DNA from: an uncultured Bacilli bacterium
Lineage (GTDB): Bacteria > Bacillota_I > Bacilli_A > RF39 > UBA660
Direction of reading: 5' to 3'
Length of the DNA stretch: 38,771 nt
NCBI GenBank assembly: GCA_947632205.1
Contig: CANROK010000007.1
Coordinates: 1-38,771 of the forward strand
Shown here: positions 9,934 through 17,079 of the stretch, piece after piece
Numbering within the stretch: the first letter of the stretch is position 1
Layout of the letters: each line of letters starts with the position of its first letter
Translations under genes and position numbers: made by a program
Notes under the pieces: generated by a model
What the model was told of the DNA's origin: nothing
Seen by the model: the letters and a program-made list of their open reading frames with translations, nothing else
Databases searched by the model: none

Positions 9934-10421
9934 TATTCTAAAATATTTTCTTCCTTAGAAATTTCAGCTTTATATTTTGTTTTTATTTTGTCATCAATAC
10001 TTTTCAAATTGTTTTCAAGTTCAGGTAATATAGGTTCTAGCATTTTATATATATCTTCAAACATTGTAAAATATGGTTTTCTTCCATTTAATATTTTTTT
10101 TGTACCATTTTCTCCTAAAAAGCTGTCTAATAGTTCAGTTTCTTTTTTATAAAAGTCTCTAACAATATTGTACTTTTCCTTTTCGTTTCTACTCATGATT
10201 TCATTTTTATCTTTTACATCTTGCTTTTTATTAATTACCGCAAATTGATTTCTTACATAATTGACATATTCACGATGTTTATCATTTATTTCTTGATATC
10301 TTAAAAGCAAATCTATATCTTCTAAATCAAATGCTAATTGTTCACCTGTTGGATTATCATTTTCATCAACTATTGGTACTATTAAAATATTGCTTTTTTG
10401 AATCTTAATAACTTTTTCCAT
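9933..10421 (-). CDS. Tail assembly chaperone (DUF6673-like)
   Basis: The 162-residue product contains the phrase LGENGTKKILNGRKPYFTM followed by FEDIYKMLEPILPELE, which I associate with a DUF6673-type protein located between major tail protein and Gp15 in Bacillota phages. By position it corresponds to the first tail assembly chaperone (lambda G equivalent), which coats the tape measure before tube polymerisation. It follows the terminator-like hairpin at 10439-10468, so its expression is probably lower than that of the major tail protein. Confidence 0.65.
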   Translation of the reverse strand: MEKVIKIQKSNILIVPIVDENDNPTGEQLAFDLEDIDLLLRYQEINDKHREYVNYVRNQFAVINKKQDVKDKNEIMSRNEKEKYNIVRDFYKKETELLDSFLGENGTKKILNGRKPYFTMFEDIYKMLEPILPELENNLKSIDDKIKTKYKAEISKEENILE

Positions 10422-10438
10422 TAAAAATTCCTTTCATT

Positions 10439-10468
10439 TTAAAAAAGGGCTAGATTTATCTAACCCTT
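10439..10468 (-). terminator. Intrinsic terminator after the major tail protein gene
   Basis: On the minus strand AAGGGTTAGA and TCTAGCCCTT pair (10 base pairs, one G-U) around a TAAA loop and are followed by TTTTTT. The left arm contains the stop codon of the major tail protein. Partial termination here would give more major tail protein than chaperone and tape measure. Confidence 0.8.
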
Positions 10469-10964
10469 ACTCTCCTACTTCAGCAACAAATGTTGGTTTA
10501 CCATCGGCAATGGTTACTGTTCCTTGTTCAGGATCACCATTATAATAAATTGAATATTCTATAGCAGGGTTTTCACCTTTAGCATAAGATGTAACAGCTA
10601 CCATACAATTACTAAGTGTTGCTTTATATTGACTTAATTCTTTAGCATCGTATGTGTCAACATCTAATATTTGAGTTTCAACTTTATCTCCTACTGCTAA
10701 AGTTCTTCTTATATTATTAACAAAATCATATACTGGATCACCAAAATAACATGTTTGTGAAACATCACCTTGGACTTGATAACTTTCTAAGGTATTAGTT
10801 GCATTTTTATGAATTATCCACTTTTCAGTATTTACTTGAGGGTTTAGGTCTTGGCCATAATCTGTTACACCAACACCAATTATTGCCCAATCTTGTGCTT
10901 CAGTACCTGGTTTAACATTTAAAAATGACATTATTTGGTCTCTTGTGACTTTTTTATATTTCAT
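10467..10964 (-). CDS. Major tail (tube) protein
   Basis: The 165-residue beta-rich product has the composition and position of a siphovirus tube protein: after the connector genes and before chaperones and tape measure. It is followed at once by a strong terminator, as expected for one of the most abundant virion proteins. Family recognition is by context and by the 'GDVSQTCYFGDPVYDFVNNIRR' region, abbreviated here to FGDPVYDFVNNIRR. The ribosome binding site is GGAGGAAAAATAAAT before the ATG. No Ig-like extension follows. Confidence 0.75.
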   Translation of the reverse strand: MKYKKVTRDQIMSFLNVKPGTEAQDWAIIGVGVTDYGQDLNPQVNTEKWIIHKNATNTLESYQVQGDVSQTCYFGDPVYDFVNNIRRTLAVGDKVETQILDVDTYDAKELSQYKATLSNCMVAVTSYAKGENPAIEYSIYYNGDPEQGTVTIADGKPTFVAEVGE

Positions 10965-10966
10965 AT

Positions 10967-11170
10967 TTATTTTTCCTCCTTTTTCACATTAAAAAATGAA
11001 CCATCAGCTATTGCTTTTAGTTCATTTAGACTTAGTGGTTCAATGAAACCTTTTTCATTTAATTTTATTATTGAATTTATATCATTTTTAGTAAAATCTT
11101 TTAATTCGCTTCCAACGATATATTTCTTGCCCTTGTATAGGCATTCTTTTTTAAATTTTATACTTTTCAT
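10967..11170 (-). CDS. Small protein between connector and tail genes
   Basis: The 67-residue product begins MKSIKFKKECLYKGKKYIVGSEL and has a compact 'KGKKYIVGSELKDFTKNDI' unit similar to small beta-barrel proteins that phages often carry near the tail completion genes. No enzyme motif is present. It overlaps the upstream gene by 4 bases (ATGA) and ends just before the major tail gene, so it is co-translated with virion genes. Function unknown. Confidence 0.5.
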   Translation of the reverse strand: MKSIKFKKECLYKGKKYIVGSELKDFTKNDINSIIKLNEKGFIEPLSLNELKAIADGSFFNVKKEEK

Positions 11171-11598
11171 ATTGCCTCCTTAAAATATAAAATTCTCATT
11201 TGAATTGAATATTGTGCAGTATTAGTGGTAGTATTCAAAATAGCTCCATTGTCTAAACATTCTATTTTGTCTATTCCATCAATATCAGGCAAAATTCTCT
11301 TCTTATTATTAAGTTCAATTAATTCACATAATTTTTCATAAAAAGCACTATTTGAGATATTTTGCATTACATCAGCGCTATAAAAATTACGGCTTATTAA
11401 TTGAAAAACAAATTGTCTATAACTTTGTCCTGTTATATATTTTTTTACAATAGGATTAACCGGGATAGGCATTATTGCAAATTCAGTTGGTTCTTCACCC
11501 AAAAAATCCACATTAATGCAAGAATCTTCATCAATTATTTTATTTTTTATAAAATATTCTCTTATCTTGTTTATTTTTGTTTCTGTTTTTGTATCCAT
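11167..11598 (-). CDS. Tail terminator-type protein (minor capsid 3-like)
   Basis: The 143-residue product is the last of four consecutive connector-type genes upstream of the major tail gene. In Bacillota phages this slot is held by the minor capsid 3 / tail terminator family. Features that fit are an N-terminal helix (KIREYFIKN), a central strand region (PTEFAIMPIPVNPIVKKY) and the phrase SYRQFVFQLISRNFY. It should cap the tail tube at the head end. Sequence recognition is moderate and context is strong. Confidence 0.6.
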   Translation of the reverse strand: MDTKTETKINKIREYFIKNKIIDEDSCINVDFLGEEPTEFAIMPIPVNPIVKKYITGQSYRQFVFQLISRNFYSADVMQNISNSAFYEKLCELIELNNKKRILPDIDGIDKIECLDNGAILNTTTNTAQYSIQMRILYFKEAI

Positions 11599-11599
11599 T

Positions 11600-12022
11600 T
11601 TAATTGCTCCTATCTATATAATCCTGAACTTCTTTAATAACTGAATCACCTTTAGCATTCCACATTCTTTCATCCCAAAATGCACCTGTATTAGGTGTAT
11701 GATATTTAAGAATTTTTCCACTTGAAATTTTCGCTATTCCAGGCCGTGACCAAAAGCCAAAATTTTCATTAAAAAAAGCTCCTTTTCCATATTTAGGATC
11801 AACATACAAAATCCCATTATACAAATAATGTGCATCAGGACTATAATAATCAATTTCATCAGTTTTTAGCATTACATTATAGTTTAAATGACTAGTTTTA
11901 CCACCTGGAGTAAAAGGCATCATATATTTGAAACAAGTCTCGGTAAAAAATGCATGGACAGGGCCACCATCTTTGATTCCTAAATCTGCTTTTATTGTGT
12001 TTACTGGTGGAAATATAATCAT
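11600..12022 (-). CDS. Tail completion protein (minor capsid 2-like)
   Basis: The 140-residue product contains the signature order of the minor capsid 2 family: an N-terminal 'GGPVHAFFTETCFKYMMPFTPGG' element (key residues GGP, FTE, MPFTPG), then DYYSPDAHYLYNGILYVDP, and a C-terminal 'FWDERMW' element. Such HK97-gp10-like proteins join the connector to the tail. It overlaps the upstream gene by one base (TAATG). Confidence 0.7.
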   Translation of the reverse strand: MIIFPPVNTIKADLGIKDGGPVHAFFTETCFKYMMPFTPGGKTSHLNYNVMLKTDEIDYYSPDAHYLYNGILYVDPKYGKGAFFNENFGFWSRPGIAKISSGKILKYHTPNTGAFWDERMWNAKGDSVIKEVQDYIDRSN

Positions 12023-12369
12023 TATTTTGCTCCTATAAATATATGTTGCATATTATAACTTCCATAGTTATTTTTAATTAATGTGGTTATGTTATAATTA
12101 GCCATTTTCAAGTCGCTTTGCATTTCAATGCTTTGATTAACTATTCCTTCAACTATAATATCACCTTTTTTTATAGGGATATCATCTAAGTTTGGGTTTT
12201 TATCATAAGGTATAAAAAGAGTTATATCATTAGCTTTTTCATAACCTTTATTAATACTTGCCCCTTCTCCACCTTGCCACATGACATGGTTTATATAATA
12301 ACTTTCCCATTTTATTGTTCCTTTATTTGGTGTTTTATGAAATAATGTAATACTTTTATTAGTTATCAT
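12022..12369 (-). CDS. Head closure-type protein (DUF6751-like)
   Basis: The 115-residue beta-rich product has 'WESYYINHVMWQGGEGASIN' near residue 21 and 'ITLFIPYDKNPNLDDIPIKKGDIIVEG' (key IPYDKN and KKGDIIVEG) in the middle. This matches small head-closure / minor capsid proteins (DUF6751-like) that form the ring under the adaptor. It overlaps the genes on both sides (11 bases upstream, 1 downstream), typical for this connector block. Confidence 0.6.
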   Translation of the reverse strand: MITNKSITLFHKTPNKGTIKWESYYINHVMWQGGEGASINKGYEKANDITLFIPYDKNPNLDDIPIKKGDIIVEGIVNQSIEMQSDLKMANYNITTLIKNNYGSYNMQHIFIGAK

Positions 12370-12736
12370 TAATATCTGCTCCTCTATAAAGCACTGGAAT
12401 ATTATTTACTTTTGTATTTTGAAGATAATTGGCAATTAAACTAACGCTTTCTTTGTTTAATTCCTCTTTATTTTTTCTTGTAATACTATAATTTCCAATA
12501 GTTTCACTAATAACACTACTATCGCCTGAATAAATATTATTAATATGTGTAATTAAATCGAAAATACACATTTTCAATTCAATAGGATATTCTTTAATCT
12601 TTCTAAATCTATTAAATGTTTGTCTATCCACTTCTTTTTCAGCGCGATATTCCAATAATTGGAATGTTTGCCTATCAATAATTCCACCTAATTTTTGATA
12701 TTCTTCATAGATTAGATATTGATTATTCAATTTCAT
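12359..12736 (-). CDS. Head-tail adaptor (minor capsid 1 / gp6-like)
   Basis: The 125-residue mostly helical product begins with a short YLIYEEYQKLGGIIDRQTF segment. The style 'short N-terminal strand, Tyr-rich helix, Arg-rich middle' is common to phage head-tail adaptor proteins that bind under the portal. It is the first gene after the capsid and its extension, the normal place for the adaptor. The C-terminal part (VPVLYRGADIND-like, here IPVLYRGADIND) is consistent with the family. Recognition is mainly positional. Confidence 0.6.
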   Translation of the reverse strand: MKLNNQYLIYEEYQKLGGIIDRQTFQLLEYRAEKEVDRQTFNRFRKIKEYPIELKMCIFDLITHINNIYSGDSSVISETIGNYSITRKNKEELNKESVSLIANYLQNTKVNNIPVLYRGADINDN

Positions 12737-12751
12737 AAATAAATTCCTTTA

Positions 12752-13471
12752 TTAATTCTTTTTTAATTCTAATTGACTTAAATTAAGTGTTATAGTTTCT
12801 TTTCCTTCACTGGTAATTTTAATAGTGTTATCATTATCATGAATTTGTATTACTATTAATCCATCTTTTTCATCAACTGCAACAGGTTTCTTTAATTTAG
12901 CGCCGGTACCTTTAAGTTCACACTTAATTGTTCCTTTTGCTTGTCCCTTTGCTTCTTCAAAATATAAAGGAATAAAGTTTCCAGTATTATCAGTTTTAGA
13001 AAATTCGGTCCAATTTTCAACATATTTTAAAGCACCAGTAGGAGTATCATTATCAAGAACTAAATTTTCAACTAAATCTTGAACTGTCTTTTCACCAAGA
13101 TTTAAAGAAGTTTCTCCACTAGGAATACTTACTTTTATTTTATCTTGCTCTACTGTAAGATTAAATTCTGATGATTCTTTTTCTTTACTATTTTTATCAG
13201 TAACCTTTACTTTTGCTGTATAAGTTTTTGCTTCGGTAAGATTTTCCTTAATCTTTATTTTTGTTTCTTCTATTTTAAACTTATCAGCATCTGTTCCAGT
13301 TAATTCATAAGAATAAGGTTCTGTTCCACCATCTATTGAAACAGAACCTATTTCTTTATCGGCTATAGCTTCGGATACTTTTAATGTATCAGAAGTTAAA
13401 TTAACTGTTACAGAGTTAATTTCGCCCTCTTCGGGCTCATTAGGGTGTAGCAGTTTCTGCAAATTCAGCAA
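12752..13471 (-). CDS. Ig-like C-terminal extension of the major capsid protein (+1 frameshift product)
   Basis: This 239-codon frame overlaps the end of the capsid gene by 32 bases and has no ribosome binding site or ATG there; its first possible start is a TTG. Shifting +1 at CCC-TAA (13445-13440) appends about 229 residues to the capsid protein, starting NEPEEGEINS. Residues 15-105 form an Ig/cadherin-like domain (IGSVSIDGGTEPYSYELTG ... YTAKVKVTDKN). A second beta domain (GNFIPLYFEEAKGQAKGTI to the end) follows. Such domains decorate phage capsids and are often added by programmed frameshifting. The frame on its own would have no way to be translated well. Confidence 0.75.
   Translation of the reverse strand: MLNLQKLLHPNEPEEGEINSVTVNLTSDTLKVSEAIADKEIGSVSIDGGTEPYSYELTGTDADKFKIEETKIKIKENLTEAKTYTAKVKVTDKNSKEKESSEFNLTVEQDKIKVSIPSGETSLNLGEKTVQDLVENLVLDNDTPTGALKYVENWTEFSKTDNTGNFIPLYFEEAKGQAKGTIKCELKGTGAKLKKPVAVDEKDGLIVIQIHDNDNTIKITSEGKETITLNLSQLELKKN
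13424..13445 (-). promoter_or_regulatory. Predicted programmed +1 ribosomal frameshift site
   Basis: The capsid gene ends GCT-ACA-CCC-TAA-TGA. The rare CCC proline codon, followed by a slow stop, lets the P-site tRNA move one base onto CCT and continue with AAT-GAG. Three bases after the TAA, a GC hairpin (GCCC, loop GAAGA, GGGC; 13436-13424) stands out in AT-rich sequence and may stimulate the shift. The Listeria phage PSA is the known precedent for +1 shifting in capsid and tail genes. Confidence 0.7.
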
Positions 13472-14300
13472 TTACAACTTTACTTTCATCAGTTAAAGCT
13501 GCAATATAGTTTTCATCTGCAGAAATATCTGTTGTTCTTGAAAGAGTATGTCTTTCAGTTTCAACATTAATATCGCGTTTTAGATAAACAGTTACTGCTG
13601 GTGTATCATCATCTGTCATTGGTTCAGGATTTAGTTGAACAATTGGGCATTTAAATTTGCTTTCGCTAGCAGTAATTTTTCTACTAGGTACAATTCTTGC
13701 ATTTGCAATTTTTCCGATTTCACCTGTCATTACTACTTTATTATCATATTTATCAGCACTAATAAAATCAGGATCAAGTCTTAATTGAGTTACTTGAGCA
13801 GGTGATACATACATTATTTTATCTGTATTTACTTCTTCATTAAATTTATCAATTGCATTAACAATTCCAGCATATCCAATAACACCTTTTTCACTATGAG
13901 TTAGTGAAGCTGTTAATAATGCATCAATAATATCTGTATTAACTTTAGATTTGATAGCAAGTGCTAATTGATTATTTGTTTCTCCTACTGGATTACCATA
14001 ACCACTTAATACTGCTTCATCAGTTAAAGTAACTGCTTTCATTACTTTTTTAATTTTGTATTCTTCACTAGTTGTTTCTAATTTAACAGTACCAGCTTCA
14101 ATGCCTTCAGCAACATCTTCAGCATCACCAATATATTTATATTTTGGTACTGTTATTGTACTACCTGGTTGTCCTTGTAAAGTAGTATCTACTTTTACAA
14201 ATGGAGTTTCCACAATAGCTTTTTCAAGTTTGGCACTAATCATTGGGGCCATAACTTCTGGATCAATCATATTTTCTAATTTTGTTACATCTTTTGCCAT
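13440..14300 (-). CDS. Major capsid protein (N4-gp56-like / HK97 fold)
   Basis: The 286-residue product begins MAKDVTKLENMIDPEVMAPM, has the 'GSTITVPKYKYIGDAEDVAEG' strand region (key ITVPKYKY), the 'VTLTDEAVLSG' element and a C-terminal 'DENYIAALTDESKVVI' part. These match the N4-gp56 type of HK97-fold capsid protein in Bacillota phages. It follows a GP20-type scaffold gene and precedes the connector genes. The basic product stops at TAA-TGA. A minor +1 frameshift product would be about 515 residues with an Ig-like tail. Confidence 0.85.
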   Translation of the reverse strand: MAKDVTKLENMIDPEVMAPMISAKLEKAIVETPFVKVDTTLQGQPGSTITVPKYKYIGDAEDVAEGIEAGTVKLETTSEEYKIKKVMKAVTLTDEAVLSGYGNPVGETNNQLALAIKSKVNTDIIDALLTASLTHSEKGVIGYAGIVNAIDKFNEEVNTDKIMYVSPAQVTQLRLDPDFISADKYDNKVVMTGEIGKIANARIVPSRKITASESKFKCPIVQLNPEPMTDDDTPAVTVYLKRDINVETERHTLSRTTDISADENYIAALTDESKVVIAEFAETATP

Positions 14301-14320
14301 TTTTTATCACTCTCTCTTTC

Positions 14321-14935
14321 TTACTTATTTAATTCGGCAAATTGTTCAGGATTTTCTTGCTTTAATTTAAGTCTTTCTCTATATCCCATTTTTTCAAAAG
14401 CTTCTTTTGTAACTTCGGTTGTTACATTTCCCATTCCAGGCATATTTGCTGGTTTATTTGGATTTTCAAAAATACCGCTTTTGTCTTTTGTTAGATAATC
14501 AACTATTTCGTTTATGCCTTTTCCTTTGTTTTCGGATTTACCTAATTCAGATTTAATATCAGCAATCAATCCATTTTTCGCATAATCACTTGCAAACTTT
14601 TTGTCTTTAAGTGAATTTAAGATGTTAGTAGTTAATACTTCATCTTCTTGTTTCGCCTTTTCATTGGCTATTCTTTGGTTTTCCTTATCTTGAAATTCCT
14701 TAATTTGTTTTTTTAGGTCTTCTAGTACATTAGAATCAGGAACATTTTTTAATTTTTCATTTAAATCATCAATGGTTTTTTTATAATCATTTATTTGATT
14801 ATTTAGCTTGTCTTCAGCTTTTTTTACTTCTACATTAACTATTTTTCCATTTTCTGTAAGAATACTTTTAATTTCTTCTTTTGAAAGTTTTGCTTTTCCC
14901 TCTCCAATTTCTAAATTTTCTAAAAAATCATTCAT
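14321..14935 (-). CDS. Capsid scaffold protein (minor structural GP20 family)
   Basis: The 204-residue, highly charged, helical product contains a long coiled coil (about residues 35-95) and a C-terminal element NMPGMGNVTTEVTKEAFEKM followed by a Lys/Glu-rich tail, the usual end of GP20-type scaffolds. It guides capsid shell assembly and is lost on maturation. The ATG is preceded by GGAAGGAGAG. It is the first gene after the structured, terminator-bearing stretch at 14936-15345, which may control its level relative to the packaging genes. Confidence 0.8.
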   Translation of the reverse strand: MNDFLENLEIGEGKAKLSKEEIKSILTENGKIVNVEVKKAEDKLNNQINDYKKTIDDLNEKLKNVPDSNVLEDLKKQIKEFQDKENQRIANEKAKQEDEVLTTNILNSLKDKKFASDYAKNGLIADIKSELGKSENKGKGINEIVDYLTKDKSGIFENPNKPANMPGMGNVTTEVTKEAFEKMGYRERLKLKQENPEQFAELNK

Positions 14936-15005
14936 ATATCTTTACTCTCCTTCCACTTTTTACAGAGGTTGTGTCCTCCTAGATTTTTAGATATTTGCTA
15001 GTCCT
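14936..15005 (-). other. Scaffold-gene leader with two Shine-Dalgarno-like sites
   Basis: On the minus strand, downstream of the terminator, an AGGAGG (around 14978) can pair with CCTC nearby (GAGG, six-base loop, CCTC). A second, unpaired GGAAGGAGAG lies next to the scaffold ATG. TTGCTA occurs twice in direct orientation near 14996 and 15010. No start codon follows the first site at a usable distance, so it looks like a decoy or part of an RNA structure. Confidence 0.3.
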
Positions 15006-15024
15006 ACCATTGCTATGCCACACG

Positions 15025-15050
15025 AAAAAACCCGATATTTCTATCGAGTT
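15025..15050 (-). terminator. Intrinsic terminator with GAAA loop, element 1
   Basis: On the minus strand AACTCGATA and TATCGGGTT pair around GAAA, followed by TTTTTT. One pair is U-G on the minus strand but A-C on the plus strand, so the hairpin was kept for a leftward transcript. It resembles the terminator of element 2 (20779-20805), which has the same ATA-GAAA-TAT core. Confidence 0.8.
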
Positions 15051-15224
15051 ATACAGAAATTGTTAATAATCTTATCATTAACAAAATCAGATGCTCCTTC
15101 TACATTAAGTAGATGAGTTACATAGTGCTATTTTATAAGCACTGTACTGATAATATATTGAGACCACTTGTTCTCATTAAGTGTTACCAATCGACTAATT
15201 GATATCTATATTATCAGTACACTA
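15025..15224 (-). ncRNA. Structured RNA element 1 (late leader or small RNA)
   Basis: Between the minor capsid and scaffold genes, the minus strand carries, in order: the 19-base core TAGTGTACTGATAATATAG (15224-15206), a loop with the alternative pairings CACTT/AAGTG and TGAGA/TCTCA, the complementary arm TATATTATCAGTAC (15157-15144), a 6-pair hairpin AGTGCT/AGCACT, a CTAC/GTAG hairpin, a 9-pair hairpin GTTAATGAT/ATTATTAAC, and the terminator. Several pairs are G-U only on the minus strand, which points to that strand as RNA. A related element lies at 20779-20983. It could be a small RNA, a riboregulator, or an attenuated leader whose terminator is overcome late in infection. No open frame of useful length exists in it. 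Confidence 0.6.
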
Positions 15225-15255
15225 ATAATAAAATACACAAAATATAGTATGAAAT

Positions 15256-15284
15256 TTGACAAAATTCATATAATATGATAATAT
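15256..15284 (+). promoter_or_regulatory. Plus-strand promoter of a short unit
   Basis: TTGACA (15256-15261) and TAATAT (15279-15284) are 17 bases apart on the plus strand. They face the 3' end of the minor capsid gene. A perfect 14-base palindrome (ATGTAAATTTACAT, 15289-15302) covers the expected start site and could be an operator or a 5' hairpin. Confidence 0.55.
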
Positions 15285-15288
15285 GTAA

Positions 15289-15347
15289 ATGTAAATTTAC
15301 ATGAGGAGTTCCTCGCTGGGCATTTGCCCGACGAGGGCTCTTTTTTT
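15289..15347 (+). ncRNA. Short plus-strand RNA ending in a GC-rich terminator
   Basis: After the promoter at 15256-15284 the sequence reads through a palindrome into a compound hairpin: GAG..CTC, CCTCG..CGAGG and GGGC-ATTT-GCCC (15306-15340), followed by seven T. The hairpin is far richer in GC than its surroundings. The predicted transcript is about 60 bases, and its tail overlaps the last codon of the minor capsid gene in antisense. The T run is only on the plus-strand side, so the hairpin is not a terminator for the late operon. Confidence 0.5.
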
Positions 15348-17079
15348 ATTTTGCTTTAGAAAATATTTTTATTAATTCATCGCCTTTTACTAAAATCAAA
15401 TCTTCTATCCATCCTCTATAAGGATTATTTAAGGTTTTCATTGCCAATTCAATAATTTCATCATTTGATTTTTCTTTAAAATGTCTAAAATCAATAATAA
15501 ATTTTTCTGCTTGTTTTTTAGTTTTCGATTGTTTCATGAATCTTTCAATGGCAGTTTCAAATTTACCATTTAAAGTGGGAGTCTTTAAATCCCATTTTTT
15601 ATTATTCCATCTATAATCTGGTGTTGGAACTTTTAAACCACTATTGCTAATATCTGTTATTCTTGGAACTATATGTATATCTCCGCCAAATGTTTCTTTC
15701 AACCATAATGCCATATTATATTCATCTCCACTTTTAGGTATTGGATGAACAGTTTCTTTTCCTTCAATCGGATGTTTTATACTATTATCATCTATAAAAT
15801 AATCATCATATTTTATTTCATGACTATTTGGTGTAGCTTTTTCCAAATAATCTTTTGTTGCATCTATATAATTATTACTAATATTATTTGCATTCTTTAT
15901 GCTAACTTTTTTATATCCCTCAACTCTCAATCTTTCGATTCTAGTAGGCAACCCACTTACATTATGCAATTCTTGATATTTTTGCCTTAATTGATTGATT
16001 TTTTCTTGACAATGATATATTTCATCAGTATCATTTATAGCTTTGGCTCCTATTTGCCTATCTTCATATTGCCTTATTTTAGTTTCTATATGTCTTTGAA
16101 GTTGTGTTCCTTCATACATAGTGTAATGTTCACTATCAAATTCAAAACCTTTTAAATTAGCTTTTTTATCAGCTTCTAATTGCTCATCGGTATATAAAGG
16201 TTTATTAATGCCTAATACTATTGGTACTTTTAAATGCTTACAATTTAAATCACTTACTTGTCTATTAAGATTATTGTTAATTTTATCAAATTCTTCTATG
16301 CTAAATTGTTTCCCGTCTATATCAAACCAACCAGGTTTTTCGCTGCTCGAATGATCAGGAGCTGGATATATATGATGTACAACTTCTACTCCATCTGCAC
16401 CAAATTCTTTACCAAATTTTTCTTGTAATTCATTTGATAAATTTTTTATCCCATCATTTAAATTCATTCTAATAGAACTATCTAATCTTCTATGGTATCC
16501 AGTAGCATAATTAACTTCTTGAATGCCTTTTGAAGTTAATTCTTTCATAACTTTTCTCATAGTTTGTTCAAAACTATCTCTTCCCATAGAAATATTTAAA
16601 ATTGCTTCATCAGTAATTTTTTGATACACTTCACTCAATTTAGTATATTCTAAAATTCCATTGCCATTTAATATTGCATACGAAGAAGTTTCTGCAATAT
16701 TGGTAAATTTATCTGCTGTTATTTTTGCTAAAGCATTAACCATTTCTTTTAACTCTATATTATTGTCATAAGGTATAAAGTTTATTTTCTTATATTCGTA
16801 AAATTGCTTTGCAAATGTTTGATTTTTCTTTGCTACTTCTTCAAAAATATCATATATATCTTTAATACTTTTATTAGTTATTTCAGCAATTTTACTAATT
16901 ATTTCATTCATGTCATTACCATATTTAATTGATTGCATTACTTCTCTTAGTTGTGTTGGAGTTAATGTCCCTATTTTATTTATTTGCTTTCCCAGTTTAT
17001 TAATCATAAATAGATTTAATTCTTCTATTCTATCAACTAATCGTTCTGATAAGCGTTCTAATGCTTCTTCGCTTAGCAT
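15346..17079 (-). CDS. Minor capsid protein 2 fused to a CdiA-type C-terminal nuclease domain
   Basis: The 577-residue product has two parts. The first about 420 residues match the phage minor capsid protein 2 family (helical start, SMGRDSFEQTMRKVMKELT, then YHRRLDSSIRMNL, and HIYPAPDHSSSEKPGW), a portal-associated head protein carried inside virions. The last about 130 residues look like a CdiA-type C-terminal RNase domain: a 'PDYRWNNKKWDLKTP' core with Asp488, Asp497 and Lys499 in PD-(D/E)xK style, then a helix with KKQAEKFIIDF and NNPYRGWIEDLILVKGDE at the end. Fusions of toxin-like enzymes to minor head proteins are known in phages. If intact, the domain would be delivered with the DNA. 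No adjacent immunity gene was recognised. Confidence 0.75.
   Translation of the reverse strand: MLSEEALERLSERLVDRIEELNLFMINKLGKQINKIGTLTPTQLREVMQSIKYGNDMNEIISKIAEITNKSIKDIYDIFEEVAKKNQTFAKQFYEYKKINFIPYDNNIELKEMVNALAKITADKFTNIAETSSYAILNGNGILEYTKLSEVYQKITDEAILNISMGRDSFEQTMRKVMKELTSKGIQEVNYATGYHRRLDSSIRMNLNDGIKNLSNELQEKFGKEFGADGVEVVHHIYPAPDHSSSEKPGWFDIDGKQFSIEEFDKINNNLNRQVSDLNCKHLKVPIVLGINKPLYTDEQLEADKKANLKGFEFDSEHYTMYEGTQLQRHIETKIRQYEDRQIGAKAINDTDEIYHCQEKINQLRQKYQELHNVSGLPTRIERLRVEGYKKVSIKNANNISNNYIDATKDYLEKATPNSHEIKYDDYFIDDNSIKHPIEGKETVHPIPKSGDEYNMALWLKETFGGDIHIVPRITDISNSGLKVPTPDYRWNNKKWDLKTPTLNGKFETAIERFMKQSKTKKQAEKFIIDFRHFKEKSNDEIIELAMKTLNNPYRGWIEDLILVKGDELIKIFSKAK

Noticed and set aside
9933-10421. 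Programmed -1 frameshift between the two tail chaperone genes
   Set aside because: The genes overlap by a single base (TAATG) and no slippery heptamer is seen near the end of the first; simple reinitiation explains the layout.
15162-15190. H-type pseudoknot in structured element 1 (CACTT/AAGTG with TGAGA/TCTCA)
   Set aside because: One connecting loop would be a single base across a five-pair stem, so the two pairings are more likely alternatives than a simultaneous pseudoknot.
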